A stretch of 64,000 bases of DNA from CAVRUZ01 sp963724495 (GCA_963724495.1 CAVRUZ010000002.1:1364001-1428000); one strand, 5' to 3'. Shown: positions 27,010 to 36,436, counted from the stretch's first letter. Numbers and translations are program-made. Notes: generated by a model not told the origin, from the letters alone.

Positions 27010-29608
27010 ATGTCCATCGGACGAGAGCAGATCCTTGATGAGATCCGACGCGAAGACCCGACGCAGCCACGAATAGGCGGTATCGCTGGCGAGTTGGGAT
27101 CTGGGCGTACATGGCTGCTCGAGCAGCTCAAGTCCGGAGCGGACCTTGGCCGGCGCGCCGTCGTGGTACCCCTCGAAGACTTCGATCCCGGTCATCCGGG
27201 CCAGATCGGCCCGGCAGCGTCAGTGGGAGCAGTGCAGGCCAACTTCAACGCCTTCACACGCTTGTTGGAGTATCTGATAGCCGAAGTGTGTCCACCCGAA
27301 AAGAAGGGCGAGGTCGCCCGCGCGATCCAGACTGCGCGCAACGACAAGGTGCTGGCGGGACGTGTCATCAGTCTCGACTCCAGCCTCCAGGAGATCGAAC
27401 GTCCTTTTGTCCCGCAGGACTTCGCCCAGGCCTGGCGCGACGCCGCTGAGCACTTGATCGATGGTTTCGCTGAGATGTGGGACCCGCCGCCCGATGGCTG
27501 TGTCCTGATGCTGGACGACGCCGATCGACTCGCTGACCAGGAGATCGGCGTGTGGCTCCGCCGCCTGCTCTCTCCGCACGCGACGCCTGGCACAGGCGGC
27601 AAGTCACTGGTGCGCACGCTTGTCGTCATCACCCGAACACCCGGTTCTGATGGCGACGGACTGCCGCAGGCCGACGTGACCTGGACCCTCGGCAACTTCA
27701 GCCGCGATGAGGTGGGTGAGTACCTCCGGAATGCGCGCAAGGGGGCCGGGTTCGAGCGTGAAGTCGTCGACAAGGTCTACGACATCACGGATGGACATCC
27801 TGCGACTCTGCGCCTGGTGCACGACCTCATCTGGGGGCCGAGCCTCGGACTGCAAGAGCCACTCCTCGTCTTACGAAAGCTGACGAGGGAGGCAGATGAG
27901 CGGGCGGCCGCCCTCGTCGAGCGTTTGGTCACACTCCGGGACGAACCAGGCTTGATGGCCGCCATTCAGGTGGCGGCCGTCCCGAGGCGCTTCGATTTCA
28001 AGTTGTTCGAGGCACTCCTCGAGCCAGATCAAATGGCGAACGGCTCAGTCTTGTTCAACTGGCTGCGGGAGCTCCCGTTTACAGAGCACATAGCAGCACC
28101 GGAAGAGGGAACCGTCCTCCGCATTCATGAGTACGTGAGAAAAAGCATCATTGCGAGGATGCGAGCCTCTGACACCAACCGACTCGAGCGTCTTCACGAG
28201 CGTGCAGCGGACTTCTATGAGCGCATGCTCGAGCAGGACCTCCAGGACGGCGAAGGACGCACATACCAATATGGCACGTGGTACTTCCTCGAGCAGAAGA
28301 AGTGGCAGGAGCGTAAGCGGGAGTGGCTCTACCACACAGCCCAGTTGTCGGCTCCCCAGCAGCAGCGGACAACCCTCCTCGAGTTGGCCCGCCTCTTCCT
28401 GGATGGCTTTTGGTGGTGGGGGAATTATGTCCACTTTGACTTCTGCGACCAATTGCTGGCCGACGTTGCCCATCTCTCGGAAGCGTCCCTGGACGACGAC
28501 AACCTGGCCGATCCCCAAGCAACCCAGATCACCTCGCGGAGCTGGCCGAAGCTGCGGTTCCTGCATGGTGCCTTGTCCGACATGCTCGCGAACTACCCCA
28601 TTCGTTCGGCCAAGTGGTCTGCACCCGATTGGGACAAGGTTCGCCTTGCACTGTTGGAGGTCGAGGAGGCGTGTGGACTGGCCAGAATGCCAGCGCGGCC
28701 CTCCGCCCGCCAACGCCATATCTCGGGACTGCTGCACATCTTTCTGGCGCACACGTGGCGATACCAGGCACCGAGCAGTAGCGACCCGGAGGATGCCTAC
28801 CAGCGGGCTGACGCCATGTACATCGCAGCGGATCGGCTCTTCGAGGGCGACCAACGTCATGAGGAGGACAGGTGGAGCCGCGCCTGGATCGCGTTCGAAC
28901 GTGCTGACATGAGCCTGTCACGAGCCATCCAACCCTTCGCCACGTCGAACGCGGGTGCGGCGGACCCCGCCATCCAGACCTACGTCAACGCAAGCGATGT
29001 CTTGTGGAGTCGGGCTAGGGATATCGCCCAGACGCAAGACGATGAGACGTCCATCGGAGAGGAGAGCACGGCCACCGACGAGGATGAAGAAGGCGAGGCA
29101 GACGCCGAGGAGCCCGACCACGAACTCATGAGCAATCTCCACCGACTGCGTGGCGACAAGACTCGCGCTATTGGGAGACTCGTTGCCGGCCGCGCGCTCG
29201 TACGGACGAGCCGTCCTTCACGCTTACCTGTTCCACACGGTAGGCGGGCTGCCACCGGACGAGTACACCTTGCAGTTCTATGTGGACATCCGAGCACGCG
29301 CCGTCAACTACCTCAAGGGCTTGATGAATCGGGGAGAGCTCGAGTTGGCCACCGCGTGCACCACGGAGATGTGGAAGGCGGTTCGGCGCACCAACTCCTC
29401 AGCGGGAGCTCCGACCGGGGAGCGGCTGCGACAGCTCCTCTCCGATGCAAGGCAGGGTACGGCGGTGCCGCTCGCCCACGCCCTCTTCCCTCGAGGACCT
29501 TGGTTCGAGGAGCTGGGATTGATGGGCACCGAGTTCACGGATGCCTTGCTGCCATTCAGCAAGGGGCTGGCCGACGGGGTTCTGCTCGACCTGCATGAGC
29601 GCGCGTAG
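27010..29608 (+). CDS. Large STAND-like P-loop ATPase, one frame change
   Basis: An ATPase of about 866 residues. The N-terminal NTPase has the Walker A variant GELGSGRT, with Arg33 where Lys is usual, Walker B VLMLDDADRL (Asp169/170) and VVITRTPG as a sensor-like strand. A winged-helix-like part follows (LRIHEYVRKSIIARM), then a long helical C-terminal half with Tyr/Trp-rich TPR-like repeats and an acidic patch (TDEDEEGEADAEEPDHE). AGGAGGT lies 6 bp before ATG 27010. The last 150 residues (SYGRAVLHAYLFHTVGG onward) are one base out of frame from about 29150-29180. Probably a signal-transduction or defence-type STAND protein paired with the pentapeptide-repeat membrane protein. Confidence 0.75.
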
Positions 29609-29673
29609 CCAGGTACCTCGAGACAGACGCGACATCGAAGTCTGCACTGTGTGAATGCACCGGGACCGCGATT

Positions 29674-29687
29674 CGAGTGGGCGCGCG
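29674..29687. repeat. Single arm of the hairpin repeat
   Basis: CGAGTGGGCGCGCG matches the left arm of the 57-bp repeats, but no right arm follows at the expected distance. It lies just beyond the stop of the micro-protein gene at 29691, matching the placement of full copies next to the other micro-protein genes. Confidence 0.4.
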
Positions 29688-29690
29688 TTC

Positions 29691-29786
29691 CTATCGGCCG
29701 CCGCCGCCCCCGGGTCGGCGGTCATTGGTGAGGAGGGCCCAGACAACGACGGTGACGAACACGAGTCCGACGATGCTGGCGATCAT
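29691..29786 (-). CDS. Micro-protein with one transmembrane helix (31 residues)
   Basis: From ATG 29786, with GAGGAAGG just upstream, it encodes MIASIVGLVFVTVVVWALLT followed by NDRRPGGGGGR. One hydrophobic helix with a short Gly-rich basic tail is seen, with no signal-cleavage motif. The peptide is a clear paralogue of the one at 24674-24757 (shared IVGLVF, VV, WAL, DRRPGGGG). Its own start codon, ribosome binding site and conservation in two copies support a real gene of unknown function. Confidence 0.65.
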   Translation of the reverse strand: MIASIVGLVFVTVVVWALLTNDRRPGGGGGR

Positions 29787-29938
29787 GCCTTCCTCTCGGG
29801 GCTTGGCAACCGGCCATTCGGCGGGATCGGCGGCGCGGGCTGCTGGCTTGGACGGATCGAGCACGGGTGAATGCAGCAGGGGTACCCGCGGGGCAGCCCG
29901 GCCACACGTAGACGGAGCCCGCAGAATGCCGGGTCGGC
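29787..29938. other. Intergenic stretch ahead of the LuxR regulator
   Basis: Leads from the micro-protein start to repeat copy 6 and the regulator gene. It should contain the divergent promoter for the micro-protein. Nothing else is recognised. Confidence 0.3.
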
Positions 29939-29996
29939 CGGAGTGGGCGCAACCTGCGGTCCTGGGGCGGCCACAGACGCGGTTGGCGCCCTCTCG
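29939..29996. repeat. Hairpin repeat, copy 6 (type B, diverged)
   Basis: Starts CGGAGTGGGCGCAA and ends TTGGCGCCCTCTCG (58 bp), with a core CCTGGGGCGGCCACAG like that of copies 3 and 4. It lies 38 bp upstream of the LuxR-type regulator start, so it is in a promoter or leader position rather than 3' of a gene. Confidence 0.6.
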
Positions 29997-30034
29997 CTGT
30001 TGCGGAATGCTCGGAGTGAGCCAGGGAGGTGACC

Positions 30035-31697
30035 ATGCCCGCCGAAACCGGGACCAGCAGCAGCGACTTTCGGGGAATGGATCGCGACCGCGTGCTCGCC
30101 GAGGCGCAGGCGGCCTTCCGACGTCGTGCCTGGGAGTCTGCCTGGCTCGCGTTCGCCGCCGCCGACGCGGAGGACCCGATCGAGGGCGACGACCTCGACC
30201 GGATGGCCACCGCGGCGATGTTGTCAGGGCATGACGACGAGAGCGATCGTGCCTGGCTGCGGGGCTACCGCTCACGGATCGCCGCCGATGACGTGGCTCA
30301 TGCACTCAGATGCCTGTTCTGGTTGACCTTCCGCCTGCTCAACAACGGCCGGATCGAGCAGGCGAACGGCTGGATCGCACGGGCAGACTCGCTGTTGGAC
30401 GGCGTCGATCCCGACGGGGTGGAGCGCGGGCTGGTTGCCTACCTCATCGGCTTCCAGGCGGTGTTCGCCGGCGACGCGTCGCGCGCCGCCGACCGGTTCG
30501 AGGAGGCCGCGGCCATCGGTGTGCGCCACCACGACATCGATCTGCAGGTGCTCGCCCAGACGGGACTGAGCCGGATGCTGATCCGGCTCGATCGCGAGGC
30601 CGACGGGCAACATTTGCTCGACGAGGTGATGGTCGCGATTGCTGCGTCCGAGGTCGCCCCGATCGTGGTCGGCGACGTGTACTGCACAGCGATCGAAGCC
30701 TGTACCGAGACCTTCGACGTCAGGCGGGCAAGGGAATGGACATCCGCGCTCACTGGCTGGTGTGAGGAGCAGCCCGAGCTGGTGCCCTACCGCGGCCAGT
30801 GCCTGGTGCACCGGTCGGAACTGCTGCAGCTGGGCGGAGACTGGCCGGCGGCACTGGACCAGGCCGAGCGGGCCCGCGACCAGCTGAGCCGGCCGACTCT
30901 GCAACTGGCCCTCGGTGCGGCGTGTTACCAGCAGGGCGAACTGCACCGGCTCCGAGGCGAGTTGACGAAGGCGGAGGACGCGTACGTGTTCGCCAGCCGC
31001 TACGGCCGAGAGCCGCAGCCGGGGCTTGCCCTGCTGCGGCTGGCACAGGGGCGGGAGAGATCTGCCGCGGCGATGTCGCGCCGCCTTGTCGGCGAGGAAG
31101 GATCGCCGAACCGACCACGGACGCTGCCGGCGCACGTGGAGATCATGCTCGCGGTCGGCGACGTCGCGGCGGCTCGTGCGGCTGCCGACGAGCTCGGCAG
31201 ACACGCGACCGACCAGTCCGGTCCGATGCTGCAGGCGATCGCGATGCACGTTCTCGGCTGGGTGCTCATCGCGGAAGGTGACAACCGTGCGGCGTTGAGC
31301 GCCCTTGCGACAGGCCCAGAGCCGGTGGAACACACTCGGCGCTCCCTACGAGGCTGCCCGTACCAGGGTGTTGATCGCCCAGGCATGCAAGGGGCTCGGC
31401 GACGCTGACTCGGCCATCCTCGAGACCGACGCGGCCCGCCGGGTCTTCGACCAGCTGGGAGCCGTCGTCGACCTCCGCAGCCTCCCCACCGAGCAGGAGA
31501 GCACTCAGCTCCTGACCCACCGCGAGGCGGAAGTCCTACGCCTGTTGGCAAGCGGCCGCACCAACCGGGCCATCGGCGAAGAACTCGTACTGAGCGAACG
31601 GACCGTCGAGCGCCACCTCAGCAACATCTTTCGGAAGCTGGACGTCTCGACCAGGTCTGCCGCCACCGCCTACGCCTTCGAGCACGGGCTCGTCTGA
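30035..31697 (+). CDS. TPR-containing LuxR-family transcriptional regulator, one frame change
   Basis: A protein of about 554 residues whose N-terminal 480 residues are TPR-like helices (for example GLVAYLIGFQAVFAGDASRA and ALGAACYQQGELHRLRGELT). It ends in a LuxR/GerE DNA-binding domain: LLTHREAEVLRLLASGRTNR, AIGEELVLSERTVERHLSNI. The frame shifts by one base at about 31305-31315 (NRAALSALRQAQSRWNTLG across the junction). ATG 30035 follows GGGAGG by about 6 bp. It is likely to control the cupin and methyltransferase genes downstream, 128 bp away on the same strand. Confidence 0.8.
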
Positions 31698-31825
31698 TCG
31701 CTGGGTGGTTCCACCCAGACCCTGGTGCTGCAGAGTTGAGCGGTTCCGCCGAAGCCGACGACCCGTCGCCATCCCTAGCGTCGCACTAGCTCGACATTCG
31801 AGCTCTCGCTACGGAGGTGGCTGAC

Positions 31826-32224
31826 ATGCCCAAGGTTTCACGCGATTCCGCGTCGGAGACCATCACCCTGGAAGGACTCGAGGTTCACCTCGAGCACCTC
31901 ACCGGTGGCTACACGGTCTGCTTCGAATCTCATTACCAGGAAGCCGATATGACCGACCTGCTGCGCGGAATGCCAGATGACAGGTGTGACTTCCCCAGGT
32001 GGGGCTACGTCATCCGGGGAGCCGTGGACTTTCACTTTGCCGACCACGTGGAGCGGTTCGAGGCTGGCGACGCCTACTACGTGCCACCGGGCCATGTTCC
32101 CCATCACGAGGCAGGCAACGAGATCGTCGAGTTCAGCCCGACGGTGCCCCTGGCAAGGGCGATCAGCGTGGTCATGTCGAACGTCGCGGAGGCGGTTGCG
32201 CCGGACCAGGTCGCAGCGCAATGA
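31826..32224 (+). CDS. Cupin-domain protein
   Basis: A 132-residue single cupin. The pattern GYVIRGAVDFHFADHVERFE, then AGDAYYVPPGHVPHHEAGNE gives the conserved strands and candidate metal or ligand histidines (PPGH, PHHE). ATG 31826 has GGAGGTGG 8 bp upstream. The stop overlaps the methyltransferase start by 4 bp (ATGA). Small cupins of this kind bind or sense small molecules; the ligand is unknown. Confidence 0.8.
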   Translation: MPKVSRDSASETITLEGLEVHLEHLTGGYTVCFESHYQEADMTDLLRGMPDDRCDFPRWGYVIRGAVDFHFADHVERFEAGDAYYVPPGHVPHHEAGNEIVEFSPTVPLARAISVVMSNVAEAVAPDQVAAQ

Positions 32225-32838
32225 GCACGTTCTACAAGCTGGCTTACAGTGTCGGCTTCACGCCGTGGGAGGCACTGCTCGACCATCGCCCGTTCGCCAC
32301 CGCACTGCTGGACCTCGTCGCGCAGGAGGAGACGGGTCCACCGCCGTATGGTCGCGCGCTCGATCTCGGGACCGGTAGCGGCACCTGGGCGGTCGAGTTG
32401 GCCAAGCGGGGTTGGGATGTCACCGGTGTGGAGTTGGTGCCGAAGGCGTTGCGACGGGCCGGCGATCGGGAAGCCGCGGCGGGTGTGCACGTCCGCTTCG
32501 TGCACGGCGACGTGACCCGGCTGGAGGAATCGGGGATCGGCAGCGGATACCGGCTGCTGCTCGACACCGGCACGTTCCACGGACTCGACGACGGCGAACA
32601 GCGGGCCATGGGTCGGTCGGTCACCGCGGTCGCCAGTCCTGAGGCCACGCTCATCATCGACGCCTTCGCACCCGGCCGCCGCGGCCCTCTGCCTCGAGGC
32701 TGCACTCGCGAGGCGGTCGAGAGTGCCTTCCCCGGTTGGGACATCGCCGACGTCGTGGTGGCCGACACCGAACCGGACGCCCTGGCCCGTGCACTGCACT
32801 TCGACGAGGTCTTCTACCGCCTGGTCCGCAGGGCCTGA
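32221..32838 (+). CDS. SAM-dependent methyltransferase
   Basis: A 205-residue class I methyltransferase with motif I GRALDLGTGSGTWAVELAKR, the acidic residue after VTGVELVP, and the mid-domain YRLLLDTGTFHGLDDGE. It is translationally coupled to the cupin gene upstream. It resembles short thiopurine/TehB-like methyltransferases. The stop is 16 bp before hairpin repeat copy 7. Confidence 0.8.
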   Translation: MSTFYKLAYSVGFTPWEALLDHRPFATALLDLVAQEETGPPPYGRALDLGTGSGTWAVELAKRGWDVTGVELVPKALRRAGDREAAAGVHVRFVHGDVTRLEESGIGSGYRLLLDTGTFHGLDDGEQRAMGRSVTAVASPEATLIIDAFAPGRRGPLPRGCTREAVESAFPGWDIADVVVADTEPDALARALHFDEVFYRLVRRA

Positions 32839-32854
32839 CGACCTCTCACATGCG

Positions 32855-32912
32855 CGAGTGGGCGCAAGTCCGGGCTTATGAGCCCTCCATAACCCCGAAT
32901 TGCGCCCGCTCG
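32855..32912. repeat. Hairpin repeat, copy 7 (type A core)
   Basis: Outer arms CGAGTGGGCGCAA and TTGCGCCCGCTCG; inner part CCGGGCTTATG and CATAACCCCGA. It is 58 bp long and lies exactly between the convergent methyltransferase and symporter remnant (20 bp to the symporter stop), a bidirectional terminator position. Confidence 0.8.
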
Positions 32913-32931
32913 GCGTGCTGTTCGGACTCGG

Positions 32932-33440
32932 TCAGCCCACTGGCACCGGCTCGCGCTCACCAGCAGGCACGTGGTCGGTGTCCGGCCGAGACTCGACGAC
33001 AGCCTCACCGGCAGTGGTGCTGTTGAACACGTCGAGGTCGACCAGGTCGTTGCGCCTGGCGACGATCAGCGGAATAAGGGCCTGTCCGGCGACGTTGGTC
33101 GCGGTCCGCATCATGTCGAGGATCGGGTCGATCGCCAGCAGCAGACCGACCCCTTCGAGCGGCAGGCCGAGCGTCGACAGGGTCGGCGTGAGCATCACGG
33201 TCGCGCCGGTGAGACCGGCCGTTGCGGCAGAACCGAACACCGAGACGAAGGCGATCAGCAGGTAGTCGGTGACGTGCAGCGGCACCCCGAAGAGCTGGGC
33301 GACGGTGATCGCGGCGAGAGCCGGGTAGATGGCCGCGCACCCGTCCATCTTCGTGGTGGCACCGATCGGAACGGCGAACGACGCATAGTCCTTCGAGACT
33401 CCGAGGTTCTCGGTGTCCCAGCCTGGCAACGGGCCGTCCG
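32932..33440 (-). pseudogene. Truncated dicarboxylate/amino acid:cation symporter (DAACS) C-terminal part
   Basis: The sequence from about 33440 reads ENLGVSKDYASFAVPIGATT, KMDGCAAIYPALAAI, FGSAATAGLTGATVMLTPT and LLLAIDPILDMMRTATNV. These are the hallmark substrate-binding loops and last helices of the sodium:dicarboxylate symporter family. About 170 C-terminal residues remain; the first half, with six membrane helices, is missing. Upstream the frame runs into a duplicated GC-rich element. The gene was cut by rearrangement and is presumably dead. Confidence 0.8.
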
Positions 33441-33484
33441 GGTCAGGAAAGGCGTCGCCTGCAACCGCAGCCATCGGCGCGGAA

Positions 33485-33535
33485 CATGCAGTCGGGCCCG
33501 GTCCCCGCCCCATACCTCCGGCTTGTCCGGCTTTG
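33485..33535. repeat. Direct repeat, first copy (about 51 bp)
   Basis: Contains CATGCA, GGGCCCGGTCCCCGCCCCAT, then ACCTC and CGGCTTGTCCGGCTTTG. The same element recurs at 33614-33665. It abuts the broken end of the symporter remnant. Confidence 0.75.
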
Positions 33536-33613
33536 ACCTGGGTCGCTGCATGTATCGCGGTGACCGGGTCGGCGGCATCGCGGCGCCGCGCCGACACAAC
33601 GAGCGGCGCGACA

Positions 33614-33665
33614 CATGCACTGGGGCCCGGTCCCCGCCCCATACCTCCCGGCTTGTCCGGCTTTG
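33614..33665. repeat. Direct repeat, second copy (about 52 bp)
   Basis: Almost identical to 33485-33535 (an extra C in ACCTCCCGGC and changes near CATGCA), same orientation, start-to-start distance 129 bp. It lies next to the 3' end of the Nudix gene. Confidence 0.75.
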
Positions 33666-33672
33666 GGCCCCG

Positions 33673-34227
33673 TCAGTGCCTGTTTGGTGCGCGGGCGACA
33701 GGAGCGGCGCGGCGCAGGTCGTGGCTGGCCATCGCCTGGTTGTCGGCTGCGTAGACGACCGTGCCGCCGATCGGGTGGCCGGCGAGAACCTCGGGGATCC
33801 AGGCGGCGGCGTCGCTCCACATCAGCTCGAAGGGCAGCGCGTCGACGGCGTACCACTGCGGCGCGATCTCCTCGGTCTCCGTCGGCACGCCGTCCCAGCG
33901 GGTGGTGACGAAGACCGTGGTGTGCATGTCCCAGTCGGGCCGAGACGGGAAGGTGAACAACAGGCCCCCGCCCGCCACGAGATCGCCCGGATCGACGACC
34001 AGGCCGGACTCCTCGACCACCTCACGAACCGCGGCCTCGCGTTCGTTCTCACCGGGCAGCAGATGGCCGCCGAGGCCTACGACTTTGCCCGTGCCGAAGC
34101 CGCGCTTCTTGCGGCCGAGGAGAACGTCCCGGCGTCCGTCGACCTCGCGAACGACGAAGCACAGCACCACGCGACGTACCCCGACGGCGGCGCCACTGGT
34201 CCCCTCCTCTGCCACTTCGTCGCCCAT
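33673..34227 (-). CDS. Nudix hydrolase (MutT/MTH1-like)
   Basis: A 184-residue pyrophosphohydrolase of the 8-oxo-dGTP diphosphatase-like group. The Nudix box G-x5-E-x7-R-E-x2-E-E-x-G is intact as GHLLPGENEREAAVREVVEE then SGL. LGRKKRGFGTGKVVGLGG precedes it, as in MTH1-type enzymes. The C-terminal 30 residues may be non-homologous, since the gene ends against the duplicated element. ATG 34227. The substrate is not established. Confidence 0.88.
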   Translation of the reverse strand: MGDEVAEEGTSGAAVGVRRVVLCFVVREVDGRRDVLLGRKKRGFGTGKVVGLGGHLLPGENEREAAVREVVEESGLVVDPGDLVAGGGLLFTFPSRPDWDMHTTVFVTTRWDGVPTETEEIAPQWYAVDALPFELMWSDAAAWIPEVLAGHPIGGTVVYAADNQAMASHDLRRAAPVARAPNRH

Positions 34228-34357
34228 CCGTCCATGGTCTCAGCCGCGCCGGCGGCGATGCGGCGACGCCCGCTGCGCGCGGGCCCTCGCCTCGAAGTTC
34301 CCTTTGCCCCTTTTGCGTGCTTACATGACAAGTGGGGAGCCGGGCCTAGGAGGCAGC

Positions 34358-34738
34358 ATGAGTGGTCGCGTCGTGTACTTCGAGATCCCGTTCGACGAGA
34401 GCAGCCGGGCCCGTGCCTTCTACCACGACGTCTTCGGGTGGTACGCCCAGAGCGCCGCCGATGCACCCGGCTACACGGTCGTGACCACGGGGCCGTCGGG
34501 CGACGACGGACCGGTCGAGGCCGGGTTCATCAACGGCGGGCTGACCGCGCGGGCCGATCTGCTGCTCCGCCCGGCCATCACCATCGACGTGGTCGACATC
34601 GACGGGGCGCTTGCCGAGGTGGAGAAGCACGGGGGCCGCATGGTCGGGACGAAGTCACCCGTCGGAGACTTGGGTTATGCCGCGTACTTCACCGACACCG
34701 AGGGCAACCTCATGGGGCTGTGGCAGAACGCCGCCTGA
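34358..34738 (+). CDS. VOC (glyoxalase/bleomycin resistance) family protein
   Basis: A 126-residue protein of two beta-alpha-beta-beta-beta modules. Module one has VVYFEIPFDESSRARAFYHD and VFGWYAQ; module two has ITIDVVDIDGALAEVEKHGG and AAYFTDTEGNLMGLWQ. The last element contains a Glu at the usual metal position. AGGAGG lies 4 bp before the ATG. The reaction is not predictable from the fold. Confidence 0.85.
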   Translation: MSGRVVYFEIPFDESSRARAFYHDVFGWYAQSAADAPGYTVVTTGPSGDDGPVEAGFINGGLTARADLLLRPAITIDVVDIDGALAEVEKHGGRMVGTKSPVGDLGYAAYFTDTEGNLMGLWQNAA

Positions 34739-34801
34739 CCAGCGCCGGGGAGCGAGCAACCGCGTTCGACCGAACCACCGCCCTCGACCATTGCAACGTC
34801 C

Positions 34802-35524
34802 GTGACCCAGGAATCCAGTCAGCTGCACTGCCCGGCAACTTTCGTGGTCGTCCGGCACGCCGAGGCCGCCTACGAACACGACGTACTCACCCGTGACGGC
34901 GGCTGGCTGACAGCGACCGGGCGCGCGCAGGCCGTGCACCTCGCCGAGCAGCTGGCTGGCCGTCGCGTTGCCGCCGTGGTGACCAGCGATCTCGCCCGCG
35001 CCGTGCAGACGGCCGAGGTCGTCGCCGGACGACTGGGCGTCGGGCCGATCGTGGAGACGCGGTCCGGTCTGCGCGAGTTCGACATCGGTGACTGGGTGGG
35101 CAAGCCCTTGACGTTCAGCCTCGCGAGCGTGATCAACGCCTGGGCCGCGGGAGACCTCAGCGTGGGGTGTGAGGGGGCCGAGACCGGCGCCGACATCGTC
35201 GCCCGGTTCGTGGCGGTGATCCAGGACCTGGCCGACCAGTACCGCGGCGAGACCGTGTTGGTCGTGAGCCACGGCACTGCGATGCAGCTGGCGCTCGGCA
35301 CCGCTGCGACGAACACCACCACGCGCTTCACCTTCAGCCGGAGCGTCCCCAACTGCGGTGTCGCCGAGGTGGAGTACGACGAGAACGGCCTGCGCCTGTT
35401 GACGTTCATCGGCGCCGTGCCGCCGCACGCGCGTGACGTGCCGAACGAGAGCGAGACTCCGGGACCTCTAGGGCCACCAACCGTGCCCGCCGGCTCAGGT
35501 GGTTGCCGGAGAATGGCGCAATGA
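34802..35524 (+). CDS. Histidine phosphatase (phosphoglycerate-mutase-like) family protein
   Basis: A 240-residue phosphatase. The phosphohistidine motif appears as VVRHAEA (the usual RHG/RHE written RHA), LTATGRAQA follows, SDLARAVQTAE supplies a second Arg, and the proton-donor region includes LREFDIGDW. The second His is in VVVSHGTAMQ (VLVVSHG). Good candidates for all four catalytic positions are visible. The start is GTG 34802. The stop overlaps the DUF2236 gene start (ATGA), giving coupled translation. Confidence 0.85.
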   Translation: MTQESSQLHCPATFVVVRHAEAAYEHDVLTRDGGWLTATGRAQAVHLAEQLAGRRVAAVVTSDLARAVQTAEVVAGRLGVGPIVETRSGLREFDIGDWVGKPLTFSLASVINAWAAGDLSVGCEGAETGADIVARFVAVIQDLADQYRGETVLVVSHGTAMQLALGTAATNTTTRFTFSRSVPNCGVAEVEYDENGLRLLTFIGAVPPHARDVPNESETPGPLGPPTVPAGSGGCRRMAQ

Positions 35525-36436
35525 TCCGACCACCATCCCTCGCCACGGTCCGCGTCCGACTCGCACGCGAGATCCTCAAGAAAGTCGCCGGTCCGGACAT
35601 GGACGAGGTGCGGGACCGGATCCACCGGACGCCGGGACCCAGGCTGTTTCCGCCGGGCTCGCCGATCCGCCGCGTGAACGCTGACGCGTCCATGTACATC
35701 GGCGGTATTCGGGCGCTCTTGCTGCAGTCGCTGCACCCGATGCCGATGGCGGCAGTCGTCGAGCACTCCGGCTACCGGGGCGATCCGTGGGGACGCCTGG
35801 CGCGCACGGCCGGCTTCATCGCCTCGACGACCTTCGGCAACGAGGAAGAGGCTGCCAACGCCATTGCGCGCGTGCGCCGGGTGCACGAGTTCGTCAACGG
35901 CGTGACGCCCGAGGGCGTGCCCTACACCGCGACCGACCCGGACCTGGTGCGATTCATCCACGTGGCCGGCGTGGACAGTTTCCTCAGCGCCTATCAGCGC
36001 TACGGCGCCGAAAGGCTGACGCCCGCCGAGTGCGACACCTACGTCGCCCAGGCGGCAACGGTCGCACTGCGGCTCGGAGCAACGAGAGCGCCCGTCACCG
36101 TCCGGGAACTAAGGGCAGACATGGACGAGTTCCGCCCGGCTCTGCGCGCCACGCCGGGGGCGTTCTCCGTCCTGCGCTTCATCCTGCTGTCCGCTCCCGT
36201 GCCCCTGCTGGCCCGTCTCGCCCTACGCCCTGCTCGCAGCCGGAGCGCTCGACCTGATGCCGACGTGGGCCCGCCGGATGTACCGCATCCCCGAGATTCC
36301 GTTCGCCGGACCCCTGGCCCGCCCCGGCGCACGTCTGGTCACGCGCGTGCTGGGCAACGTGCTGGCCGCAGAGCCGATCGTCAACGCCGACGAGGAGGAG
36401 GAGCCGTCCGGCGCGAGCCCGATCGCGCTGGTGTAG
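35521..36436 (+). CDS. DUF2236 / oxygenase MpaB-like protein, one frame change
   Basis: A protein of about 304 residues related to the latex-clearing-protein/MpaB family, heme-binding oxygenases. Typical segments are RRVNADASMYIGGIRALLLQ, SLHPMPMAAVVEHSGYRGDP, GRLARTAGFIASTTFG and VHEFVNGVTPEGVPYTATDP. The frame changes at about 36222 in a CCC run (one extra base), after which it reads AYALLAAGALDLMPTWARRM and on to a TAG at 36436. Coupled to the phosphatase gene. The last 55 bp overlap the convergent DUF6113 gene. Confidence 0.85.

Noticed and set aside
32971..34896. 641-codon plus-strand frame
   Set aside because: Runs antisense to the symporter remnant and the Nudix gene; Arg/Pro/His-rich with no domain.
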